From NCBI GenBank assembly GCA_949130485.1, contig OX422204.1:1-64000 (forward strand): 64,000 nucleotides of DNA, read 5' to 3'. This DNA comes from Agelas oroides (lineage: Eukaryota > Porifera > Demospongiae > Agelasida > Agelasidae). Shown here piece by piece: positions 13,801 through 26,966 of this stretch; position 1 is the first letter of the stretch; every line of letters begins with the position of its first letter. The position numbers were made by a program, and so were the translations under genes. The notes under the pieces are model-generated. The model worked only from the letters and a program-made list of their open reading frames with translations. It was not told where the DNA came from and did no database searches.

Positions 13801-16800
13801 CTGGGGAATCGGGTGAATGTAAAGGAGTGGGTGCAAAGTGCCTGGGAAATGCAGGGGAATGCAGGGGAATGCTAGGGAAATGGAGGGGATTGGAAGTGAA
13901 TGCCAGGGGAACATACGGGAGGCTGCAAAGTGGAAGGGGGATGCAGGGGAATGCAAAGAAATGCCAGGGGGACGTATGGATCTGTGTGCAAAGTGCCAGG
14001 GGAATGCAGGGGAATGCCAGGGGAATTCCAGGGGAAAGCATGGGAGAGGGTATAAGTGCCAGGGAATGCAGGAGGATGTGATGGAGTCAGTGCGAAGTGC
14101 AAGGGGAATAGAGTATTGCAGGGGAATGCCACGGGAACGCATGGGAGTGTGCAAAGTGCCAGGGGAATGCAGGGGAATGCAGGGGAATGCCGGGGGAACA
14201 TGTGGAAGAGTTCAAAGTGCCAGGGGAATACAGGGAAATGCAGGGGAATGCCAGGGGAACGCATGGGAGTGGGTGCAAAGTGCCAGGGGAATGCAGGGGT
14301 ATGCTGGGGAACGCATGGGAGTGGGCTCAAAGTGGCAGGGGAATGCAGGGGAATGCAGGGGGATGCCAGGGGAACGTATGGGAGGTTGTGTAAAGTGCTA
14401 GTGGAATACAGGGGAATGCCAGGGAAACGTATGGGAGTGTGCAAAGTGCAAGGGAATGCAGGAGAATGCCAGGGAAATGTATTCCAGTGGGTGCAAAATG
14501 CTAGTGGAATGCAGAGGGATGCAAAGAAATGCAAGGGGAACGCATGGCTATGTGTGGAAAGTGACAGTGGAATGCAGGAGAATCCCAGGGGAACGTATGG
14601 TGGTGGGAGCAAAGTGCCTGGGAATGCAGGGGGTTGGGAAGGAGTCAGTGCTAAGTGCAAGGGGAATACAGGGTAATGCAGGGGAATGCCAAGGGAATGC
14701 ATGAAAGTGGGTGCAAAGTGCCATGGGAATGCAGGGGAATGTATGGGAGAGCGTGCAAAGTGCTAGTGGAATGCAGGGAAATTCAAGGGAATGCCAGGGG
14801 AATGTATGGGAGTGGGTGTAAAGTGCCAGGGGAATGCAGGGGAATGCCAGGGGAACGTATGGGAGTGGGAGCAAAGTGCCAGGGGAATCAGGTGAATGCA
14901 AAGGAGTGGATGCAAAGTGCCTGGGAAATGCAGGGGAATGCAGGGGAATGCCAGGAAAATGGAGGGGAATGGAGGTGAATACCAGGGGAACATACGGGAG
15001 GCTGCAAAGTGGAAGAGGGATGCAGGGGAATGCAAAGACATGCCAGGGGGACGTATTGATGTGTGCAAAGTGCCAGGGGAATGCAGGGAAATGCCAGTGG
15101 AAAGTATGGGAGGGTATAAGTGCCAGGGAATGCAGGGGAATGTGATGGAGTCAGTGCGAAATGCAAGGGGAATACAGGGTGATGCAGGGGAATGGAAGGG
15201 GGACGCATGGGAGTGGGTGCAAAGTGCCAGGGGAATGCAGGGGAATGCAGGGGAATGCCTGGGGAACATATGGAAGTGTTCAAAGTGACAGGGGAATGCA
15301 GGGGGATGCCAGGGGAATGTATGGGAGGTTGTGTAAAGTGCTAGGGGAATACAGGGGAATGCCAGGGAAACGTATGGGAGTGTGCAAAGTGCCAGGGGAA
15401 TGCAGGGGAATGCCAGGGGAACGTATGGCAGTGGGTGCAAAATGCCAGGGGAATGCAGGGGGATGCAAAGAAATGCCAGGGAACGCATGGGTATGTGTGC
15501 AAAGTGCCAGTGAAATGCAGGGGAGTCAGGGGAACGTATGGGGGTGGGAGCAAAGTGCCAGGGAATGCAGGGGGATGAGAGGGAATCAGTGCAAGGTGCA
15601 AAGTGCAAGGGGAATACAGGGTAATGCAGGGGAATGCCAGGGGAATGCATGGGAGTGGATGCAAAGTGCCATGGGAATGCAGGGGAATGCCAGGGAATGC
15701 CAGGGAAATGGAGGGGAACGGAAGAGAATCCCAGGGGAACATACGGGAGGCTGCAAAGTGGAAGAGGGATGCAGGGGAATGCAAAGAAATGCCAGGGGGA
15801 CGTATGGATTTGTGTGCACAGTGCCACGGGAATGCAGGGGAATGCCAGGGAAAAGTATGGGAGAGGGTATAAGTGCCAGGGAATGCAGGGGGATGTGATG
15901 GAATCAGTGCAAAGTGCAAGGGGAATACAGGGTATTGCAGGGGAATGCCATGGGAACGCATGGGAGTGGGTGCAAAGTGCCAGGGGAATGCATGGGAATG
16001 CCGGGGGAACATATGGAAGTGTTCAAAGTGTCAGGGGAATAAAGGGAAATGCAGAGAAATGCCAGGGTGCAAAGTGCCAGGGGAATGCAGAGGGAATGCG
16101 GGGGAATGCATGGGAGTGGGCTCAAAGTGGCAGGGGAATGCATCGGAATGCAGGGGGAAGCCAGGGGAACGTATGGGAGTTTGTGTAAAGTGCTAGGGGA
16201 GTACAGGGGAATGCGAGGGAAACGTATGGGAGTGTGTGCAAAGTGCCAGGGGAATGCAGAGGAATGACATGGGAACGTATAGCAGTGGGTGCAAAATACC
16301 AGGGGGATGCAGGGGGATGCAAAGAAATGCCAGGGGAACGCATGGGTATGTGTGCAAATTGCCAGTGGAATGCAGGGAAATGCCAGGGGAACGTATGGGG
16401 GTGGGAATAAATTGTGCCAGGGAATGCAGGGGGATGGGAAGGAGTCAGTGCAAAGTGCAAAGTGCAAGGGGAATACAGGCTAATGCAGGGGAATGCCAGG
16501 GGAACGTATGGGAGTGGGAGCAAAGTGCCAGGGGAATCAGCTGAATGTAAAGGAGTGGGTGCAAATTGCCTGAGAAATGCAGGGGAATGCAGGGGAATGC
16601 CAGGCAAATGAAGGGAATGGAGGTGAATGCCAGGGGAACATACGGGAGGCTGCAAAGTGGAAGAGGGATGCAGGGGAATGCAAAGAAATGCCCGGGGGAC
16701 GTATGGATGTGTGCAAAGTGCCAGGGGAATACAGGGGAATGCCAGGGGAAAGCATGGGAGAGGGTATAAGTGCCAGGGAATGCAGGGGGATGTGATGGAG

Positions 16801-19800
16801 TCAGTGCGAAGTGCAAGGGGAATACAGGGTATTGCAGGGGAATGCCAGGGGAACGCATGGGAGTGGGTGCAAAGTGCCAGGGGAATGCAGGGGAATGCCG
16901 GGGGAACATATGGAAGTGTTCAAAGTGCCAGGGGAATACATGGAAATCCAGGGGAATGCCAGGGGAACGCATGGGAGTGGGTGCAAAGTGCCATGGGAAT
17001 GCAGGGGAATGCGGGGAAACGCATGGGAGTGGGCCCAAAGTGGCAGGGGAATGCAGGGGGATGCCAGGGGAACGTATGGGAGTTTTTGTAAAGTGCGAGG
17101 GGAATACAGGGGAATGCCAGGGAAACGTATGGGAGTGTGTGCTAAGTGCCAGGGGAATGCAGGGGAATGCCAGGGAAACGTATGGCAGTGGGTGCAAAAT
17201 GCCAGGGGAATGCAGAGGGATGCAAAGAAATGCCAGGGGAACGCATGGGTAGGTGTGCAAAGTGCCAGTGGAATGCAGGGGAATGCCAGGGTAACGTATG
17301 GGGGTGGGAGCAAAGTGCCAGGGAATGCAGGGGAATGGGAGGGAGTCAGTGCAAAGTGCAAAGTGCAAGGGGAATACAGGGTAATGCAGGGGAATGCCAG
17401 GGGAATGCATGGGAGTGGGTGCAAAGTGCCATGGGAATGCAGTGGAATGCCGGGGGAACGTACGGGAGAGTGTGTAAAGTGCTAGTGGAATGCAGGGAAA
17501 TTCAAGGGAATCCCAGGGGAATGTATGGGAGTGGGTGTAAAGTGCCAGGGGAATGCAGGGTAATGCCAGGGGAATGTATGGGAGTGGGAGCAAAGTGCCA
17601 GGGGAATCAGCTGAATGTAAAGGAGTGGGTGCAAAGTGCCTGGGAAATGCAGGGGAATGCAGGGGAATGCCAGGGAAATGGAGGGGAATGGAGGTGAATG
17701 CCAGGGGAACATACGGGAGGCTGCAAAGTGGAAGAGGGATGCAGGGGAATGCAAAGAAATGCCAGAGGGACGTATGGATCTGTGTGCAAAGTGCCAGGGG
17801 AATGCAGGGGAATGCCAGGGGAAAGCATGGGAGAGGGTATAAGTGCCAGGGAATGCAGAGGATGTGATGGAGTCAGTGCGAAGTGCAAGGGGAATACAGG
17901 GTATTGCAGGGGAATGGCAGGGGAACGCATGGGAGTGGGTGCAAAGTGCCAGGGGAATGCAGGGGAATGCAGGGTATTGCAGGGGAATGGCAGGGGAATG
18001 CATGGGAGTGGGTGCAAAGTGCCAGGGGAATGCAGGGGAATGCAGGGGAATGCCGGGAGAACATATGGAAGTGTTCAAAGTGCCAGGGGAATACAGGGAA
18101 ATGCAGGGGAATGCCAGGGGAACGCATGGGAGTGGGTGCAAAGTGCCAGGGGAATGCAGGGGAATGCTGGGGGAACATATGGAAGTGTTCAAAGTGCCAG
18201 GGGAATGCAGGGGGATGCAAAGAAATGCCAGGGGAACGCATGGCTATGTGTGGAAAGTGCCAGTGGAATGCAGGGGAACGTCAGGGGAACGTATGGGGGT
18301 GGGAGCAAAGTACCAGGGAATGCAGGGGGATGGGAAGGAGTCAGTGCAAAGTGCAAGGGGAATACAGGGTAATGCAGGGGAATGCCAGGGGAATGCATGG
18401 GAGGGGATGCAAAGTGCCATGGGAATGCTGGGGAATGCCGGGGGAACATATGGGAGAGTGTGCAAAGTGCTAGTGGAATGCAGGGAAATTCAAGGGAATG
18501 CCAGAGGAATGTATGGGAGTGGGTGTAAAGTGCCAGGGGAATGCAGGGGAATGCCAAGCGAACGTATGGGAGTGGGAGCAAAGTGCCAAGGGAATCAGGT
18601 GAATGTAAAGGAGTGGGTGCAAAGTGCCTGGGAAATGCAGGGGAATGCAGGGGAATGCCAGGGAAATGGAGGGGAATGGAGGTGAATACCAGGGGAACAT
18701 ACGGGAGGCTGCAAAGTGGAAGAGAGATGCAGGGGAATGCAAAGAAATGCCAGGGGGACGTATTGATCTGTGTGCAAAGTGCCAGGGGAATGCAGGAGAA
18801 TGCCAGGGGAAAGCATGGGAGAGGGTATCAGTGCCAGGGAATGCAGGGGGATGTAATGCAGTCAGTGCGAATTGCAAGGGGAATACAGTGTATTGCAGGG
18901 GAATGCCAGGGGAACGCATGGGAGTGGGTGCAAAGTGCCAAGGGAATGCAGGGGAATGCGGGGGAACGCATGGGAGTGGGCTCAAAGTGGCAGGGGAATG
19001 CAACGGGAAGCCAGGGGAACGTATGGGAGGTTGTGTAAAGTGCTAGGGGAATACAGAGGAATGCCAGGGAAATGTATGGGAGTGTGTGCAAAGTGCCAGG
19101 GGAATGCAGGGGAATGCCAGGGTAACGTATGCCAGTGGGTGCAAAATGCCAGGGGAATGCAGGGGGATGGAAAGAAATGCCAGGGGAACGCATGGCTATG
19201 TGTGCCAAGCGCCAGTGGAATGCAGGGAAATGCTAGGGGAACGTATGGGGGTGGGAGCAAAGTGCCAGGGAATGCAGGGGGATGGGAAGGGAGTCAGTGC
19301 AAAGTGCAAGGGGATTACAGGGTAATGCAGGGGAATGCCAGGGGAATGCATGGGAGTGGGTGCAAAGTGCCATGGGAATGCAGGGGAATGCCGGGGGAAC
19401 GTATGGGAGAGTGTGCAAAGTGCTAGTGGAATGCAGGGAAATTCAAGGGAATGCCAGGGGAATGTATGGGAGTGGGTGTAAAGTGCCAGGGGAATGCAGG
19501 GGAATGCCAGGGGAACGTATGGGAGTGGGAGCAAAGTGCCAGGGGAATCAGGTGAATGTAAAGGAGTGGGTGCAAAGTGCCATGGGAAATGCAGGGAAAT
19601 GCAGGGGAATGCCAGGGAAATGGAGTGGAATGGAGGTGAATGCCAGTGGAACATATGGGAGGCTGCAAAGTGGAAGAGGGATGATGGGGAATGCAAAGAA
19701 ATGCCAGGGGGACGTATGGATCTGTGTGCAAAGTGCCAGGGGAATGCAGGGGAATGCCAGGGGAAAGTATGGGAGAGGGTATAAGTGCCAGGGAATGCAT

Positions 19801-22800
19801 GGGGAAGTGATGGAGTCAGTACAAAATGCAAAGGGAATACAGGGTATTGCAGGGGAATGCCAGGGGAACGCATGGGAGTGGGTGCAAAGTCCCAGTGGAA
19901 TGCAGGGGAACGCCGGGGGAACATATGCAAGTGTTCAAAGTGCCAGGGGAATACAGGGAAATGCAGGGAAATGCCAGGGGAACGCATGGGAGTGGGTGCA
20001 AAGTGCCAGGGGAATGCAGGGGAATGCGGGGGAACGCATGGGAGTGGGCTCAATGTGGCAGGGGAATGCAGCGGAATGCAGGGGGATGCCAGGGGAACGT
20101 ATGGGAGTTTGTGTAAAGTGGTAGGGGAATACAAGGGAATGCGAGGGAAACGTATGGGAGTGTGTGCAAACTGCCAGGGGAATGCAGGGAATGCCAGGGG
20201 AACGTACGGCAGTGGGTGCAAAATGCCAGGGGAATGCAGGGGGATGCAAAGAAATGCCAGGGGAACGCATGGGTAGGTGTGCAAAGTGCCAGTGGAATGC
20301 AGGGGAATGCCAGGAGAACGTATGGGGGTGGGAGCAAAGTGCCAGGGAATGCAGTGGGATGGGAGGGAGTCAGTGCAAAGTGCAAAGTGCAAGGGGAATA
20401 CAGGGTAATGCAGGGGAATGCCAGGGGAATGCATGGGAGAGGGTGCAAAGTGCCATGGGAATGCAGGGGAATGCCGGGGGAACGTATGGGAGAGTGTGCA
20501 AAGTGCTAGTGGAATGCAGGGAATTTCAAGGGAATGCCAGGGGAATGCAGGGGAATGCCAGGGGAACGTATGGGAGTGGGAGCAAAGTACCAGGGGAATC
20601 AGCTGAATGTAAAGGAGTGGGTGCAAAGTGCCTGGGAAATGCAGGGGAATGCAGGGGAATGCCAGGGAAATGGAGGGGAATGGAGGTGAATGCCAGGGGA
20701 ACATACGGGAGGCTGCAAAGTGGAAGAGGGATGCAGGGGAATGCAAAGAAATGCTAGGGGGACGTATGGATCTGTGTGCAAAGTGCCAGGGGAATGCAGG
20801 GGAATGCCAGGGGAAAGCATGGGAGAGGTTATAAGTGCCAGGGAATGCAGGGGGATGTGATGGAGTCAGTGAGAAGTGCAAGGGGGATACAGGGTATTGC
20901 AGGGGAATGCATGGGAGTGGGTGCAAAGTGCCAGGGGAATGCAGGGGAATGCAGGGGAATGCCGGGGGAACATATGGAAGTGTTCAAAGTGCCAGGGGAA
21001 TACAGGGAAATGCAGGGGGATGCCAGGGGAACGCATGGGAGTAGGTGCAAAGTGCCAGGGGAATGCAAGGGAATGCAGGGGAATGCATGGGAGTGGGCTC
21101 AAAGTGGCAAGGGAATGTAGCGGAATGCAGGGGGATGCCAGGGGAACGTATGGGAGGTTGTGTAAAGTGCTAGGGGAATACAGGGGAATGACAGGGAAAC
21201 GTATGGGAGTGTGTGCAAAATGCCAGGGGAATGCAGGGGAATGCCAGGGGAACGTATGGCAGTGGGTGCAAAATGCCAGGGGAATGCAGGCAGATGCATA
21301 AAAATGCCAGGGGAATGCATGGGTATGTGTGCAAAGTGACAGTGGATTGCAGGGTAATGCCAGGGGAACGTATGGGGGTGGGAGCAAAGTGCCAGGGAAT
21401 GCAGGGGGGTGGGGGGGGTCAGTGCAAAGTGCAAGGGGAATACAGGGTAATGCAGAGGAATGCTAGGGGAATGCATGGGAGTGGGTGCAAAGTGCCATGG
21501 GAATGCAGGGGAATGCCTGGGGAACGTATTGGAAAGTGTGCAAAGTGCTAGTGGAATGCAGGGAAATTCAAGGGAATGCCAGGGGAATGTATGGGAGTGG
21601 GTGTAAAGTGCCAGGGGAATGCAGGGGAACGTATGGGAGTGGGATCAAAGTGCCAGGGGAATCAGGTGAATGTAAAGGAGTGGGTGAAAAGTGTCTGTGA
21701 AATGCAGTGGAATGCAGGGGAATGGCAGGGAAATGGAGGGGAATGGAGGTGAACGCCAGGGGAACATACGGGAGGCTGCAAAGTGGAAGAGGGATGCAGG
21801 GGAATGCAAAGAAATGCCAGGGGGACGTATGGATCTGTGTGCAAAGTGCCAGGGGAATGCAGGGGAATGCCAGGAGAAAGCATGGGAGAGGGTATAAGTG
21901 CCAGGGAATGCAGGGGGATGTGATGGGGTCAGTGCGAAGTGCAAGGGGAATACAGGGTATTGCAGGGGAATGCCAGGGGAACGCATGGGAGTGGGTGCAA
22001 AGTGCCAGGGGAATGCAGGGGAATGCAGGGGAATGCCGGGGGAACATATGGATGTGCTCAAAGTGCTAGGGGAATACAGGGAAATGCAGGGGAATGCCAG
22101 GGGAATGCCAGGGGAACGCATGGGAGTGGGTGAAAAGTGCCAGGGGAATGCAGGGGAATGCGGGGAAATGCATGGGAGTGGGCTCAAAGTGGCAGGGGAA
22201 CGCAGGTGAATGCAGGGGGATGCCAGGGGAACGTATGGGAGGTTGTGTAAAGTGCTAGGGGAATACAGGGGAATGCCAGGGGAACGTATGGGAGTGTGCA
22301 AAGTGCCAGAGGAATGCAGGGGAATGCCAGGGGAACGTATGGCAGTGGGTGCAAAATGCCAGGGGAATGCAGGGGGATGCAAAGAAATGCCAGGGGAACG
22401 CATGGGTATGTGTGCAAAGTGCCAGTGGAATGCAGGGGAATGCCAGGGGAACGTATGGGGGTGGGAGCAAAGTGCCAGGGAATGCAGTGGGATGGGAGGG
22501 AGTCAGTGCAAAGTGCAAGGGGAATACAGGGTAATGCAGAGGAATGCATGGGAGTGGGTGCAAAGTGCCATTGGAATGCAGGGGAATGCCGGGGGAACGC
22601 ATGGGAGTGTGCAAGGTGCTAGTGGAATGCAGGGAAATTCAAGGGAATGCCAGGGGAATGTATGGGAGTGGGTGTAAAGTGCCAAGGGAATGCAGGGGAA
22701 TGCCAGGGGAACGTATGGGAGTGGGAGCAAAGTGCCAGGGGAATCAGGTGAATGTACAGAAGTGGGTGCAAAGTGCCTGGGAAATGCAGGGGAATGCAGG

Positions 22801-25800
22801 GGAATGCCAGGGAAATGGAGGGGGATGGAGCTGAATGCCAGGTGAACATACGGGAGGCTGCAAAGTGGAAGAGGGATGCAGGAGAAAGTAAAGAAACGCC
22901 AGGGTGACGTATGGATGTGTGGAAATTGCCAGGGGAATGCCAGGGGAAAGTATGGGAGAGGGTATAAGTGCCAGGGAATGCAGGGGGATGTGATGGAATA
23001 AGTGCGAAGTGCAAGGTGAACACAGGGTATTGCAGGGGAATGGTAGGGGAATGCATGGGAGTGGGTGCAAAGTGCCAGGGGAATGCAAAGAAATGCCAGG
23101 GGAACGCATGGCTATGGGTGCAAAGTGCCAGTGGAATGCAGGGGAATGCCAGGGGAACGTATGGGGGTGGGAGCAAAGTGCCAGGGAATGCAGGGGGATG
23201 GGAAGGAGTCAGTGCAAAGTGCAAGGGGATTACAGGGTAATGCAGGGGAATGCCAGGGGGACGCATGGGAGTGGGTGCAAAGTGCCAGGGGAATGCAGGG
23301 GAATGCGGGGGAGCGCATGGGAGTGGGCTCAAAGTGCAAGGGGAATGCAGGTGAATGTAAAGGAGTGGGTGCAAAGTGCCTGGGAAATCAGGGTAATGCA
23401 GGGGAATGCCAGGGAAATGGAGGGGAATGCAGGTGAATGTCAGGGGAACGTACGGGAGTCTACCAAGTGCCAGAGGGATGCAGGGGAATGCAAAGAAATG
23501 CCAGGGGAACGTATGGATCTGTGTGCAAAGTGCCAGGGGAATACAGGGGGATTGATGGGAATGCCAAGGGAAAGTATGGGAGTGGGTACAAAGTGCCTGA
23601 GGAATGTAGGCGAATGCAGGGAAATACAATGGAACGTATGGGAGTGGGAGCAAAGTGCGAGGGGAACGCATGGGAGTGGGCGCAAAGTGCCACGGGAATG
23701 CAGGGGAATGCAGGGGAATGCCAGGGGAACGTATTGGAAGTGTGCACAATGCCTGGGGAATGCAGGGAAATGCCAGGGTAACGTACGGGAGTGGGTACAA
23801 AGTTCCAGAGGAATGTAGGGCAATTCAGGAGAATGCCAGGTAACTTATGGGAGTAGGTGCAAAGTGCCAAGGGGATGCAGGGGAATGTATAGGAATGGGT
23901 ACAAAACGCCAAAAGAACGCAGGGTAATGCAGGGAAATGCCAGGGAAACATATGGAAGTGAGTGCAAAGTGCCAGGGGAATGCAGGGGAATGCAAGGGAA
24001 TGCCGAAGGAATGTATGGGAGTGGGTGCAAAGTGCCAGAGAAATGCAGGGGAATGCAGGGGAATGCCAGTGGAATGTATGGGAGTGGGTGCAAAGTGCCA
24101 GGGAAATGCAGGGGAATGCAGGGGAATGCCAGTGGAATGTATGGGAGTGGGTGCAAAGTGCCAAGGGAATGTAGGGGAATGCAGGGGAATGCCAGGGAAC
24201 CTCTAGGAGTAGGTGCAAAGTGCCAGGGGAATGCAGGGAAATTTATGGGAGTGGGTGCAAAGTGCCAGGGAAATGCTGGGGGATGCAGGGGAATGTCGGG
24301 AACTTACGGGTGTGGATGCAAAGCGGCAGGGGAATGCAGGAAAAAGCAGGGGAATGCCACTGGACCTATGGGAGTGGATGCAAAGTACCAGGGAAATGCT
24401 TGGGAATGCTGGGGAATCCCAGGGAAATGTGAGTGCTTACAAAGTGATAGCGGGATTCAGGGAAGTGCAGGGGAATGCCAGGGGAATGTAGGGGAGTGGG
24501 TGCAAAATGCCACGGGAATGCAGGGGAATGCAAAGAAATGCCAGGGTAACGTACGGATCTGTCGGCAAAGTGCCAGGGGAATACAGGGGAATATCAGGGG
24601 AACGTATGGGAGTGGGTGCAAAGAGCCTGGGGAATGTAGGGGAATGCAGGGGAATGCCAGGGGAACGTATGGGAGTGGCTGCAAAGTGCCAGGGGAATGC
24701 AGGGGAATGCAGTGGAATGCCAGGGGAACGTATTGGAAGGTGAGTACAATGCCTGGGGAATGCAGGGGAATGCAGAAAAATGCCAGGGTAACATATGGGA
24801 GTGGGTGCAAAGTTCCAGAGGAATATAGGGCAATTCAGGGGAATGCCAGGGAACTTATGGGAGTAGGTGCAAAGTGCCAAGGGGATTCTGGGGAATGTAT
24901 GGGAGTGGGTACAAAACGCCAGAAGAATGCAGAGTAATGCAGGGGAATGCCAGGGAAACATATGGAAGTGGGTGCAAAGTGCCAGGGGAATGCCAGGGAA
25001 ACATATCGAAGTGGGTGCAAAGTGCCAGCGGAATGCAGGGGAATACAAGGGAATGCAGGGGAATGTATGGGAGTGGGTGCAAAGTACCAGGGGAATGCAG
25101 GGGAATGCCACAGCAACGTATAGGTGTGGGTAAAAGTGCCAGGGGAATGCAGGGGAATGCCAGTGGAATGTATGGGATTGGGTTCAAAGTGCCAAAGGAA
25201 TGTAGGGGAATGCAGGGGAATGCCAGGGAACATCTGGGAGTAGGTGCAAAGTGCCAGGGGAATGCAGGGAAATTTATGGGAGTGGGTGCAAAGTGCTAGG
25301 GAAATGCTGGATGCAGGGGAATGTCTGGAACTCACGGGCGTGGATGCAAAGTGGCATGGGAATGCAGAAAAAAGCAGGGGAATACCAGCGGACCTATGGG
25401 AGTGGGTGGAAAGTACCAGGGAAATGCTTGGGAATGCAGGGGAATCCCAAGGAAATGTGAGTGCTTGCAAAGTGATAGCGGGATTCAGGGAAGTGCAGGG
25501 GAATGCCAGGGGAACGTAGGGGAGTGGGTGAAAAATGCCATGGGAATGCAGGGGAATGCAAAGAAATGCCAGGGGAACGTATGGATCTGTTGGCAAAGTG
25601 CCAGGGGAATACAGGGGAATTCAGGGGAATGCCAGGGGAACGTATGGGAGTTGGTGCAAAGAGCCTGGGGAATGTAGGGGAATGCAGGGGAATGCTAGGG
25701 TAACGTATGGGAGTGGGAGCAAAGTGCCAGGGGAATGCAGGGGAATGTATGGGATTGGGTGCAAAGTGCCAAGGGAATACAGGGGAATGCAGGGGGGTGC

Positions 25801-26630
25801 TAGGGAAATGCAGGGAAACACCAGGGGAACGTATGGGAGTGGGAGCAGTGCCAGGTGAATGTAAGGGAATGCTGGGAAAACGTATAGGTGTGGTGCCAGG
25901 GGATTGCAGGGGTACATACGGGAGTGGGTGCAAAGTGCCAGGTGAATGCAGGTTAATGCAGGGGAATGCTAGGGGAATGTATTGGAGTGGGTGCAAAGTG
26001 CCAAGGGAATGCAGGGGAATGCAGGGAAATGCCAGGGAAACGTATGGGAGTCGGTAAAATGCGCCAGGGGATTGTAGGGGAATGCAGGGGGATGCCAGGT
26101 AACATGGGAGTGCAAAGTGCCAGGGAAATGCCAGGGGAACATATGGAAGTGGGTGTAAAGTGCCAGGGGAATGGAGGGGAATGCACGGCAATGCCAGGGG
26201 AATGTATGGTAGTGGGTGCAAAGTGCCTGGGGACTGCAGGGGAATGCCAGAGAAACATACAGGAGAGGATGGAAAGTGCCAGGGGAATGCAGGGGAAGGC
26301 AGGGGGATAACAGGGGAACGTATGGGAGTGGGTGCAAAGTACCAGGGGAATGCAGGGGAATGTCAGGGGAACGAATGGGAGTGCATGCAAAGTGACAGAG
26401 GGATGAAGGGGAATGCAGGGGAATGCCAGGGGAACGTATGGGAGTGGGTGCAAAGTGTCAGGGGAATGCAAGGGGAAAGACAGGGGAATGCATGGGAGTG
26501 GGTGTAAACTGCCAGGGGAATGCAGGGGGATGCCAGGGGAACGTATAGGAGTTGGTGCAAAGTGCCAGGGGAATGCAGGCGAATGCAAGGGAATGCCAGA
26601 GGTATGTATTGGTATGTGTGCGAAGTGCCA
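4826..26630. repeat. Satellite A: G-rich higher-order tandem repeat
   Basis: Short modules AATGCAGGGG, AATGCCAGGGG, AACGTATGGGAGTGGGTGCAAAGTGCC and variants repeat throughout. From about 7600 to 23430 they form a higher-order repeat: the landmark GATGTGATGGAGTCAGTGCG recurs about 17 times (for example near 12990, 14078, 16790, 17865, 20858, 21915, 22990), mostly 0.95-1.09 kb apart with some shortened copies. From about 23430 to 26630 a second arrangement repeats at about 1.0 kb (landmark AAAGTTCCAGAGGAAT near 23801 and 24810). The region before 7600 is more irregular. Long open frames occur in several frames on both strands because the modules lack stop codons; they are composition artefacts. 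Confidence 0.95.
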
Positions 26631-26639
26631 GGGGACTGC

Positions 26640-26966
26640 TAGTCTTGTGACCAACCGGAAACAACCTACGGAAAATCCGTCTGGTAACTTTGGGCTCGAT
26701 TCTGGGGCTTTTCTACTTACGACAGAGTTATTTGAACGTACCAATCAAATTGTAGCATTTCCAATTACTCGGGCGGCCCACTAGCACCCTAGCGCTTGTG
26801 CGGATGCTAATTGGTGATAATTGAAGCCATGTAGTGGTGAGAATGTCAATATATGGTCAGCGCCGGCCGTGTTCAACCCCTGCTGACGTGTGCAAAAGCC
26901 CCAGAAAGGCGCGCAATGTTATCAGACGGATTTTCTGTAGGTTGTTTCCGGCTGGTCACGAGACTA
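26640..26966. mobile_element. TAGTCT-family TIR element inserted in satellite A
   Basis: A 327-bp insertion whose first 44 bases and last 44 bases are inverted repeats with about 3 mismatches (TAGTCTTGTGACC at the left; the right arm reads TAGTCTCGTGACC on the minus strand). It is flanked by a perfect 9-bp duplication, GGGGACTGC, at 26631-26639 and 26967-26975. It has no coding capacity for a transposase, so it is a non-autonomous (MITE-like) element. It belongs to the same TIR/9-bp duplication family as copies at 44790, 45191, 46468, 51292 and 63274. Confidence 0.9.

Noticed and set aside
19196-20926. 576-residue minus-strand open frame (HPLPCIPLAFPC-type), and dozens like it across 4826-28800
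   Set aside because: It lies wholly in satellite A; the modules lack stops in several frames on both strands and the peptide is just the translated repeat. No start context, splice signals or domain.
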